From: Aphrocallistes beatrix
Taxonomy: Eukaryota > Porifera > Hexactinellida > Sceptrulophora > Aphrocallistidae
Reading direction: 5' to 3'
Length of the DNA: 64,000 nucleotides
Assembly (NCBI GenBank): GCA_963281255.1
Contig: OY725499.1
Coordinates: 4,669,148 to 4,733,147, forward strand
Both the position numbers and the translations under genes were made by a program. This document shows, in pieces, positions 1-11,300 of the stretch. Under the pieces are notes generated by a model. The model did no database searches. It saw only the letters and a list, made by a program, of their open reading frames with translations, and had not been told where the DNA came from. The first letter of the stretch is position 1. Each line of letters starts with the position of its first letter.

Positions 1-1878
1 AAATGCCATTCGAGTCATCTCGAAGTGTCCTCTTGGCGTCGAGAACGCGGTCTTTGGCTGATCGAGACTGTCAATAGGCACAGCCCAGTACGCGCTTGCG
101 CAGTCCAGAGATGAATAGTAGTTATCACCGAGTAGGCTGTCTAGTATATCGCGAGGGTTGGGCATTGGATAGGCATCTTTGCGGGTTAGGTCATTTAGCG
201 ACCTGTAGTCCACGACGAATCGAGTTCCTCCGTCCTTCTTCGTGACGAGTATGATTGCGCTGCTCCACGGGGAGTCGGATGGACGGCATATTCCGTTCTG
301 CAACATCTCAGTTACCTGTCCGTCTATTTGAGCCTGCGTGGCCGGGGACGCTCGTCTCTGCTTGTGTTTGACTGGCAGATGGTTACCCGTGTCAATCCTG
401 TGGGTCGCATTTTGTGTCATCGACGGTGACTTTGGGTTTTCAGCAAATACGTCGCAGAATTCATCGATCAGAGAGGCTAGCTGTCTTTTCGCTCCTTCAG
501 GAAGGTCTGGGTTGATAGAAACCTTTTTCTGCGCCCCGCTGCTACATCTGTTAGCTGCGTATTTGCACCCGCGTCCTTGATAATCTTGCTGGCATTCAAG
601 AGCTGCAACCGCAGATCGTGACAAGGCATCCCCACCTTCGAGAACCGCTCTGGTGTCCTTCCAAACCGTGCCCAGTCGTACCCGGTGAGTGTCCCAGTCA
701 AATTCTGTGGAACCGAATTTCTTGAGTAGATCCCTGCCCAGTATACGAGTTTTGCTGTTGTCATGCAGCACTCCAAATGAATGACAAGTCACTTGATTAT
801 CTCCTATGTCGACTTCCAATGTAATGTTCCCAATGAGCTCAACCGGGTTCTGTCCCACGCCATAAACCCTCCCTACTCGTCTGATTACCCGCTTCTCCAG
901 ACCCAAGTCCCGGATGGTCCCCAAATCAATAACCGACGGTCCGGCTCCGGAGTCTAAGATCATCTCCAACGTCGCATTGGCTATCTTCACGGGTAATAAG
1001 ACGGATAACTCAGAACCGAGGGTCGTTACTTGCATTATACTGTTCCTGGGTGCGCCACTCTTTTTCCTATGGCAATCGCTGATGGAATGTCCTCGGTTCC
1101 CACACACTGGGCAGCACTTCTTCGTGCAGTAGCGCCACTGGTGGTCCTCTCCACAGATATAACAGCCTGATTTGGGGGGTTGTGCTTGTGCTCGATATCT
1201 TCGCCCTCTCTTTCCCCTCTGCTGGGTATAGGCTATCGATCGCTCTGATATTTCATCTTTTTCTTTATCTGCCTCGGACGGGTCATCATCGGCGGTATCG
1301 GACAAGGCAGCCACCTTGACAATCCGCTCGAAGTCGCGGCATCCCATGTCGAGTGCATGACCCCGGTCATTCAACTGCCGTTTTATATCCGCGAGTAGCT
1401 TTCGGCTATCAGCACTCTCTAAATCGCCACCAACCTCTAAAACCGTACCCTTAATCTTGGCTTCCACGTCTCGAGGTAGCTGAGACGCTACTAACGCAGC
1501 TACGAATTTGAAGTCCAGCCCGGCCTCGGACGCCAGATGTTTGGCAGTAAAAAAGAAGTGGTCTATAGAATCGCCCGGCTGCCAACTGAGTCTGCACAAC
1601 GCCTGTCTTGAGCTGTACTGGTCCGAAGGGGGGTCAAGTGTGGCAGACAGGGCGTCAAGTGCTTCCTCTACTGTCGCTGCGGTCTTCACCACTTCGCGCA
1701 CGCACTCGCGGTCTGCGAAAGAACGATTGATGTATGCAGGAAGCATCTGAACGACCCTCTTCTCGCCTTCCTCCTGGGCTCGGATCGTACCTGTACTTGC
1801 TTCAAATATTATACGCCAGTTCGCGATTCGTTCGCCTTGTCCAAGCGGGGGGACTACTGGCTGTTGATTTGTCGCCAT
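1..1878 (-). CDS. Gag-Pol polyprotein (gag, zinc knuckle, protease, RT start), partial
   Basis: I translated the minus strand from the ATG at 1878 to the window edge: 626 codons without a stop. Residues 1 to about 250 look like gag. A CCHC zinc knuckle (CX2CX4HX4C, CPVCGNRGHSISDC) starts near residue 256. The protease motif LDSGAGPS lies near residue 309, and reverse transcriptase begins around residue 530, with the typical VVDYRSLN motif near 555. Gag and pol share one frame with no frameshift or stop between them, so the product would be a fusion cleaved by its own protease. No disabling lesion is visible in this part, so the copy may be young. The frame continues beyond the window. Confidence 0.85.
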   Translation of the reverse strand, partial: MATNQQPVVPPLGQGERIANWRIIFEASTGTIRAQEEGEKRVVQMLPAYINRSFADRECVREVVKTAATVEEALDALSATLDPPSDQYSSRQALCRLSWQPGDSIDHFFFTAKHLASEAGLDFKFVAALVASQLPRDVEAKIKGTVLEVGGDLESADSRKLLADIKRQLNDRGHALDMGCRDFERIVKVAALSDTADDDPSEADKEKDEISERSIAYTQQRGKRGRRYRAQAQPPKSGCYICGEDHQWRYCTKKCCPVCGNRGHSISDCHRKKSGAPRNSIMQVTTLGSELSVLLPVKIANATLEMILDSGAGPSVIDLGTIRDLGLEKRVIRRVGRVYGVGQNPVELIGNITLEVDIGDNQVTCHSFGVLHDNSKTRILGRDLLKKFGSTEFDWDTHRVRLGTVWKDTRAVLEGGDALSRSAVAALECQQDYQGRGCKYAANRCSSGAQKKVSINPDLPEGAKRQLASLIDEFCDVFAENPKSPSMTQNATHRIDTGNHLPVKHKQRRASPATQAQIDGQVTEMLQNGICRPSDSPWSSAIILVTKKDGGTRFVVDYRSLNDLTRKDAYPMPNPRDILDSLLGDNYYSSLDCASAYWAVPIDSLDQPKTAFSTPRGHFEMTRMAF

Positions 1879-2060
1879 TTAGATCGAGGTTAATTTGGTA
1901 ATTATGTTGTGCCGCGGGTTCGGACGAACAGAATTAATCTAAGTGATTATAATAGAATTACCAAATTAAGATACGCATACACTAACATCACAGGCGATAG
2001 CCTGACCTATAAATATGCGAGTAAGAGTTGGTGAAGTCCTACATGACTAGCACCATGGGT
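1..2060 (-). mobile_element. Ty3/gypsy-like LTR retroelement, 5' part
   Basis: The minus strand encodes gag, a retroviral-type aspartyl protease and the start of reverse transcriptase in the gag-pro-RT order of Ty3/gypsy elements. RNase H, integrase and the 3' LTR would lie left of the window. The 5' LTR should lie above about 1900, but only one end of the element is visible, so LTR limits cannot be set. A CCA followed by TG at 2052-2057 would fit a primer-binding site next to an LTR, but this is weak. The element sits just upstream of a CNOT1 exon, in opposite orientation, probably within an intron. Confidence 0.8.
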
Positions 2061-2252
2061 GGTACTAACTAGGGGGTAACTACGTTTAGCGGTGAGATCC
2101 TAACAGTATGCTTTGTGGTCTATTAATATTTTAAAAAATCTCTATTAATATTTTAATAAACTTTTTGATTGGTTCCAAACTGAGTAACTTTCCTTAAATT
2201 TATCCAATAACTCCATTCTATTGACAAGAATAGCCATTCACTGTACGTATAT

Positions 2253-2369
2253 GGTACGATACTGCTACATTCCAATGGTCCTATTCTGTCTCCGTGTAGG
2301 TCTGGGACCATAGTGGTACGATACTGCACATTCCAATGGTCATATTCTGTCTCCGTGTAGGTCTGGGAC
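2253..2369. repeat. 62-bp direct tandem duplication
   Basis: The segment beginning GGTACGATACTGC at 2253 recurs at 2315 with a 62-bp period and only small differences, each copy ending GTAGGTCTGGGAC. The second copy runs into the 3' splice region of the first CNOT1 exon in the window, so the pyrimidine-rich acceptor context (CTGTCTCCGTGTAG) is present twice. Confidence 0.8.
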
Positions 2370-2377
2370 ACGTGCAG

Positions 2378-5300
2378 GGGACGGAGCCAGGGCTGCCCTC
2401 TCAGGCGGAGCTGTACGGACAGAGCGGCGGGATTGGCGGGCTACCCGGACACATCCTCTCAGACCTGGACCCCGGACTCCTGGCCGCACACCTCCCTCAG
2501 ACCCCAGGCCCGGACCTGTCCGCTCCTCACCCCAACCCCCTCTCCCGCATGCAGCCCCCCCACAGTGAGTTCACACCTCTCCCGCCATCCCATTGGCTGG
2601 GATACTGCTTGAGTATCGCAGAGTTTGATTCGCTGATAATGTCCTCAATAAGAATTCCTCTGAATGAGCTCGTTAATCGAAAAGCTACTGCGCTTAACGA
2701 GCGTTAAAAACTGTTTGGTGGCGAATATTTTGAATATTCTAGGAGTAAACTAGGCGCTTTTTCACTGATTTTAACTCGAAAATTCTAGCGACTAAGACCA
2801 TTCCCTTCAGTATGGAATTAGAACAATGTACTCTTACTTGAATTTTGCCGTTAATGGTTCAAACTGGTCCGAGTCGTGACAGCTGCTATCCTAACAGCTC
2901 CTTCCCAGCACGGAGGTCTGGAGGACCCGCCGGGGCTGGCGGAGAAGGTGGAGCTGCTGCTGTCCGAGTGGGTCCGCTCGTACCACCACCCCATGCTGGT
3001 GAAGGACATGGACCAGGTCTACTTCATGTTCATGAACAAGCTGCAGCAGCAAGGAATCATGACCAACGGAGACCTCATCACCAGGTTCTTCAGGATCTCC
3101 GTAGAGATGTGCGTTGGACTCTGCTACAAGTGAGTTCCTCTCTCTGCTTCTGTCTCGGAGCTTTTGCCTTCAGAATGAACAGTTGGACCAGGGATGCGCT
3201 TGAAGCGAACTAGTCGTAGGCCTTTTAATAAAACTGTAGAATGCTTTTGATCAAAAACATGTCAATTCCTTGAGAAATATTTTCTAGATAGCACTTGGTG
3301 ATTTTTCTAGAAAGAAAATCGGGGGAATTTTACATTATGGAGGAGGAGCAGGATTAAATTAACTGTTGTATCAGTTACCTTATTCAGATGTTCAGAGGGG
3401 CGAATTGCCTCCTTTTTCCCTTATAAAAACCCTGACACTCTTTTCCGGATTCTCCTGTGTCTATTTATACTTCTCAGGTCCATGAATGAGCCTGACAACC
3501 AGAGGCTAGCACGGGCTAAGTGCTACCACACCATGGATGCGTTTGTTAAACTGGTGGCGGTACTGGTCAGGTTCACTGGAGACCCGTCCAACATTCCTCC
3601 CAAGGTCAACGTCCTCCAGAATGTCATCTCCACTGTCACTCAGGTACTTACATACCTATGTACTGAACCTGTCACTAGGCAGATTGTCTACTCATTCCTC
3701 ATGTATAATCAGATATTACATTCTCAGATACAGTATAATGTCTTTATGCTTTCAAATATTCAATCTTATCTGATTCTCGATTATCCAATCTCTTCGTTAT
3801 TCGGATTTTTCCAGTCACAAATATTTCATATAATTTCACTGTAATAAGGAATCTGTAAGACTTGTTTTTCTTCAGATGAAGATGTGAATACTAATCTATG
3901 TAAATGCAGCAGGGTTGCCGTGGGAATTGAATTTCAATTCCCATCCCAATCCCACAGAAACCCACAGGAATTCCCATAGCCTTAAAGTCATTCCAATCCC
4001 ATATGGGAACCTGTGGGTTTTCCAATTCCCATATATTCCCATTCCCACGGCAACCCTGAAATGCACTGATTAGGGAATACGAGTTTCTAGAATATCTACA
4101 GTGCTGCTAATACTACAGATTACACATTCTAACCTTGCATTACCGTTGCTAGGTGCTGCTCCAGGACCACCAGAACCGAGGAGTGGAGTTCCACCAGCTG
4201 CCCTATCAGAGGTTCTTCATCATGCTGCTGACAGAACTGAATGCCAGAGACCCAGCGTTCGAGCCCATGAGTCAGCACGTGCTCACCATATACTCGCAGG
4301 TCTGTACACTAGTCCTGCTTCAATACACTCAGCAGTGTTATCTATCATCTCACTCTGAACTCACTCACCATGCAGCTAGTCCTGCTAAGTAGTCTAGTCT
4401 CACCATTTCACCATCTCATCATTAAGGAATGGTTGAGTGCATCGGTTTCAATATTTTTGCCTTGAAGCCTCTGTAGTATTTCGTTTTGAGGACTTTGGGG
4501 AAGGATCACTGATAATCGTCTAAAATACTAACTATGAATTTATAGCTATTCACTATGAGATGTGAATCAAATCTAAGAAATATGAGATACGTATATGAAT
4601 GGCATCAACACTATTCTATAAAAAGCACACTCGAACTCTCATTTATTTCGTGAGGAAGAAGGTCATTACAGTTATTGGGCTAGAATATATTATCTGATCT
4701 AAGAGCTGGCATCCCAATTGAACATTCTCTGTTAGTTTAATGGGAGTTAAGTGTGTACTGACAGGACAGAAGTCTGACATTCTCTCTCTCAGGTCTACCA
4801 CGAACTGAGGCCGGCTAAAGCTCCGGGGTTCGCGTACGCGTGGCTGGAGCTGGTGTCGCACCGGATCTTCATAGAGAAGGTGCTGATACAGACTCCTCAG
4901 CCCAAAGGCTGGCAGTACCTGCAACAGCTGCTGGTGGACCTGTTCTCCTTCCTCGCCCCCTTCCTCAGGAATGCGGACTTGGAGAGACCGCTACAGATTC
5001 TGTACAAAGGTATTTTCTCTCTATCAGCACTATAATCCATCTTACTGCATCTACCAGACCTTACTCATGCTAACAAACAGTAGAACTCGGATAAGACGTA
5101 CCCCTCTGGGAAGCGAAAAATAGTACGTATAAGTACGTACTAACTGAGTTGATATTATATAGGAATCTATATGATAAGTGCATTTTGGTTCAGAAAAATG
5201 AGTACGTACTAAGCCGAAGTACGTCTTATCCCGAGCACGTACTAACCGAGTTCTATTGTATATTTAATGCATTCCTATGACCACAAATGGTCACTAGGCA

Positions 5301-8300
5301 CCCTCCGCGTGCTGCTGGTGCTGCTGCACGACTTCCCTGAGTTCCTGTGCGACCACCACTTCGTGTTCTGCAACGTAATTCCTCCCAACTGCATTCAGAT
5401 GCGGAACCTCATCCTGTCCGCCTTCCCGCGCAACCTCAGACTCCCAGACCCATTCACTCCTGACCTCAAGGTCAGTTCTCACCAATGTTCACTCAATTGC
5501 ATTGTTCTGATTGGTTCTTTTTATTCCAGATTTTCAACAGTTTAGTTATATAACTGTACTTACATACTAGAATAAGAATGGAGGAAAGATAATGCGATTA
5601 TTCATAATGAATCTAGGCGATTGATTTAAACTTGATAGAGTATTGTGTATTTCCCTCATATTACAACTTCCAATAGCGGAAATAGTTCGAATTGTGGATT
5701 TAGGAAATAGTTCGACCTTTTAGCATTAGGGTTAATGGTGGTTTTTATGTGAACTACTTCCTTTTTTGGGAAGTCGAACTATTTCCACCATACCCCCAAT
5801 AGCTATGTCAGAGGTTTATGCAATGACTGTAATATTCCACAATCACTAAGCTACAAAACTTGATAGCAGCATGGTTCTATAAATTCACTTCGCAATTAAA
5901 GTGGCCATTAGCCCTATCCAACATATCCACTCACATAGTGCACTAATCCTGAATATTGCACCACTAATTAGCACGCATACTTTGCTAATGTTATCTGATG
6001 CTGTGTTTGTAGTTCGAGGAACTGCCAGAGATAGCTCAGTCCCCTCGCATCCTGGGAGACTACCTGGTGATCATCCCCCCGGAGTTCAAGTCTCAGCTGG
6101 ACGCATTCCTACAGGCGGAATCGGTTGACAAGAGCTTCCCAGCTAAGCTGAGAGAGGTATGTGTAACTATTTCACACCTTGCAAGCTCCAGCTGGTCTGT
6201 CTGTCTAGACTCTCCTTCCTAACGCTTGCTACACTCAGACAGAGTTTGAGACGTGTGTCACAGCTCGTTATAGAATCTGTCCACATTCTTCCACCTTTAA
6301 GTCTGCATTTATTTCGTTCAAATTAGAAGAATCTGTCCATTTTTCGTATGCAACGAATGTTTCTCCCTAACCACTGATAGGCTTGCATCAGAATACATCA
6401 CTGCGAATGGGATTATATCACCAAACAACGAATTTACGATTTCTCCATAAGTGTTGACCACAAAGCACTCTAGCGTATCATTTAACTCCCTTGCCATTAT
6501 TACAACTTCCTAAGTAATAATTTGTATAAAACTAACGTTACGTCCGTATAAGTGTGCAGTATCTGAGATAGAAGTGTCAGGAAAGACTCGTAATAGTGAC
6601 AAATCACTGGCGAACAGTTTTTATGTCAAATCATCCCGAAATCTCATGAGAAAGTATATTTTCTCTTCTCGAGACTATATTAACCTTAAGAATCAGTATA
6701 GACTGAGTAGAGAGAATGAGACTCTGTAACACTCAGGTACTCCAGAGCACTGCTACCCTTCCGGACAGCTACAACATTCCTCTCCTGAACGCACTCATCC
6801 TGAGCATCGGACAGTCCGGCATCCTGGCTCTGCAGGAGTCGGGGGCGGCCATCTCCTCCCAGAGCGTGCAGGAGTCCCCGCACTTCTCTCTGCTGCGCGG
6901 GCTGGTGGCTCAGGTAGACACGAAGGGGCGCTACTTGCTCCTGAACGCAGTGACCAATCAGCTGCGATACCCCAACTCTGACACCCACTACTTCTCCCTC
7001 GTGCTGCTGGCGCTCTTCCTCAAGGCTCAGTCCGAGATGGTGCAGGAGCAGATAACCAGGGTTAGTACTGCTACACTGTACACCGTACAACATCCATAGT
7101 CCTACGCTGTTTTAAAATAGTTGGTGTTGAGCAGTAGAAATTGGAATGAATAATCACACAGTTTTTTCGTTTCCTAACGGGTGTAGGATTATGCAGGTTC
7201 TCCTGTACATATTAATTTGGGTTTCAGATGGCACTCTCTCCCTCGACAGTAGCCTACCACTCCCATCCTATGTTCTGCTGTTCTCAGAATCTACACGCTT
7301 GTAAATCCTAGGCGAACTGCTGAAATATGTATATATTCGTGCTTATTTTGGAATCAGTTTACTTTATTGATATACCAGTATTGTAAGCAAAGGTGTGTGT
7401 AGGTACTGCTGGAAAGACTCATCGTGTACAGACCGCATCCCTGGGGACTGCTGGTCACCTTCATCGAGCTGATCAAGGGGGAGGAGTACAACTTCTGGGA
7501 ACACAGGTACACACCTATTTATAGTACAAACCTGAACTGGTTATTATTATCCAAGAATATTAAATTCAAAGAAAGCGATACCAGTTTTAAATATGTTAAA
7601 ATTTTCCACAAATTATTAGTGAAAGGAGATATTTTAATATACAGTAGAACTCGGTTAGTACGTACTCGGGATACAACGTACTTCGGCTTAGTACGTACTC
7701 ATTTCTCTGAACCAGAATTCATTTATTATATAGATTCGTATGTAATATCAATTCGGTTAGTACGTACTTACGGATAGTACGTACTTTTTTCTGCTTCCCG
7801 GAGGGGCACGTACTAACCGAGTTCTACTGTATATATATCTCCTTGGAGTTAGTATCTCTATTCCATATATGGAGTGTGTAGTATCTCTATTCCATATATG
7901 GAGTGTGTAGTATCCTTATTCCATATATGGAGTGTGTAGTATCTCTATTCCATATATGGAGTGTGTAGTATCTCTATTCTATATATGGAGTGTGTAGTAT
8001 CTCTATTCCATATATGGAGTGTGTAGTATCTCTATTCCATATATGGAGTGTGCAGTATATCTATTCCATATAAGGATGTGTCGTATCTCTGTTCCATATA
8101 TGGAGTGTGTAGTATCTCTATTCCATATATGGAGTATAGTATCTCTATTCCATACATGGAGTGTGTAGTATCTCTATTCCATATAAGGATGTGTCGTATC
8201 TCTGTTCCATATATGGAGTGTGTAGTATCTCTATTCCATATATGGAGTGTGTAGTATCTCTATTCCATACATGGAGTGTGTAGTATCTCTATTCCATATA

Positions 8301-11300
8301 TGGAGTGTGTAGTATCTCTATTCCATATATGGAGTGTGTAGTATATCTATTCCATATATGGAGTGTGCAGTATCTCTATTCCATATATGGAGTGTGTAGT
8401 ATCTCTATTCCATATATGGAGTGTGTAGTATATCTATTCCATATATGGAGTGTGCAGTATCTCTATTCCATATATGGAGTGTGTAGTATCTCTATTCCAT
8501 ATATGGAGTGTGTAGTATCTCTATTCCATATATGGAGTGTGTAGTATCTCTATTCCATATATGGAGTGTGCAGTATATCTATTCCATATATGGAGTGTGT
8601 CGTATCTCTGTTCCATATATGGAGTGTGTAGTATCTCTATTCCATATATGGAGTGTGCAGTATATCTATTCCATATAAGGATGTGTCGTATCTCTGTTCC
8701 ATATATGGAGTGTGTAGTATCTCTATTCCATATATGGAGTGTGTAGTATCTCTATTCCATATATGGAGTGTGCAGTATATCTATTCCATATAAGGATGTG
8801 TCGTATCTCTGTTCCATATATGGAGTGTGTAGTATCTCTATTCCATATATGGAGTGTGTAGTATCTCTATTCCATATATAGAGTGTGTAGTATCTCTATT
8901 CCATATAAGGATGTGTAGTATCTCTATTCCATATATGGAGTGTGTTGTATATCTATTCCATATATGGAGTGTGCAGTATCTCTATTCCATATATGGAGTG
9001 TGTAGTATATCTATTCCATATATGGAGTGTGTAGTATCTCTATTCCATATATGGAGTGTGTAGTATCTCTATTCCGAGTGTGTAGTATAGTATATATATT
9101 CCATATATGGAGTGTGCAGTATCTCTATTCCATATATGGAGTGTGTAGTATCTCTATTCCATATAAGGATGTGTCGTATCTCTGTTCCATATATGGAGTG
9201 TGTAGTATCTCTATTCCATATATGGAGTGTGTAGTATCTCTATTCCATATAAGGATGTGTAGTATCTCTATTCCATATATGGAGTGTGTAGTATATCTAT
9301 TCCATATATGGAGTGTGCAGTATCTCTATTCCATATATGGAGTGTGCAGTATCTCTATTCCATATATGGAGTGTGTAGTATATCTATTCCATATATGGAG
9401 TGTGTAGTATATCTATTCCATATATGGAGTGTGTAGTATCTCTATTCCATATATGGAGTGTGTAGTATCCTTATTCCATATATGGAGTGTGTAGTATCTC
9501 TATTCCATATATGGAGTGTGTAGTATCTCTATTCTATATATGGAGTGTGTAGTATCTCTATTCCATATATGGAGTGTGTAGTATCTCTATTCCATATATG
9601 GAGTGTGCAGTATATCTATTCCATATAAGGATGTGTCGTATCTCTGTTCCATATATGGAGTGTGTAGTATCTCTATTCCATATATGGAGTGTGTAGTATC
9701 TCTATTCCATATATGGAGTGTGCAGTATATCTATTCCATATAAGGATGTGTCGTATCTCTGTTCCATATATGGAGTGTGTAGTATCTCTATTCCATATAT
9801 GGAGTGTGCAGTATCTCTATTCCATATATGGAGTGTGTAGTATATCTATTCCATATATGGAGTGTGTAGTATCTCTATTCCATATATGGAGTGTGTAGTA
9901 TCTCTATTCCGAGTGTGTAGTATAGTATATATATTCCATATATGGAGTGTGCAGTATCTCTATTCCATATATGGAGTGTGTAGTATCTCTATTCCATATA
10001 TGGAGTGTGTAGTATCTCTATTCCATATAAGGATGTGTCGTATCTCTGTTCCATATATGGAGTGTGTAGTATCTCTATTCCATATATGGAGTGTGTAGTA
10101 TCTCTATTCCATATATGGAGTGTGCAGTATATCTATTCCATATAAGGATGTGTCGTATCTCTGTTCCATATATGGAGTGTGTAGTATATCTATTCCATAT
10201 ATGGAGTGTGCAGTATCTCTATTCCATATATGGAGTGTGTAGTATCTCTATTCCATATATGGAGTGTGTAGTATCTCTATTCCGAGTGTGTAGTATAGTA
10301 TATATATTCCATATATGGAGTGTGCAGTATCTCTATTCCATATATGGAGTGTGTAGTATCTCTATTCCATATATGGAGTGTGCAGTATATCTATTCCATA
10401 TAAGGATGTGTCGTATCTCTGTTCCATATATGGAGTGTGTAGTATCTCTATTCCATATATGGAGTATAGTATCTCTATTCCATACATGGAGTGTGTAGTA
10501 TCTCTATTCCATATAAGGATGTGTCGTATCTCTGTTCCATATATGGAGTGTGTAGTATCTCTATTCCATATATGGAGTGTGTAGTATCTCTATTCCATAC
10601 ATGGAGTGTGTAGTATCTCTATTCCATATATGGAGTGTGTAGTATCTCTATTCCATATATGGAGTGTGTAGTATATCTATTCCATATATGGAGTGTGCAG
10701 TATCTCTATTCCATATATGGAGTGTGTAGTATCTCTATTCCATATATGGAGTGTGTAGTATATCTATTCCATATATGGAGTGTGCAGTATCTCTATTCCA
10801 TATATGGAGTGTGTAGTATCTCTATTCCATATATGGAGTGTGTAGTATCTCTATTCCATATATGGAGTGTGTAGTATCTCTATTCCATATATGGAGTGTG
10901 CAGTATATCTATTCCATATATGGAGTGTGTCGTATCTCTGTTCCATATATGGAGTGTGTAGTATCTCTATTCCATATATGGAGTGTGCAGTATATCTATT
11001 CCATATAAGGATGTGTCGTATCTCTGTTCCATATATGGAGTGTGTAGTATCTCTATTCCATATATGGAGTGTGTAGTATCTCTATTCCATATATGGAGTG
11101 TGCAGTATATCTATTCCATATAAGGATGTGTCGTATCTCTGTTCCATATATGGAGTGTGTAGTATCTCTATTCCATATATGGAGTGTGTAGTATCTCTAT
11201 TCCATATATAGAGTGTGTAGTATCTCTATTCCATATAAGGATGTGTAGTATCTCTATTCCATATATGGAGTGTGTTGTATATCTATTCCATATATGGAGT

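Noticed and set aside
1879-2150. Exact LTR and primer-binding site of the gypsy element
   Set aside because: Only one end of the element is in the window, so no second LTR is available to define limits, and the candidate primer site matches no tRNA I can name.
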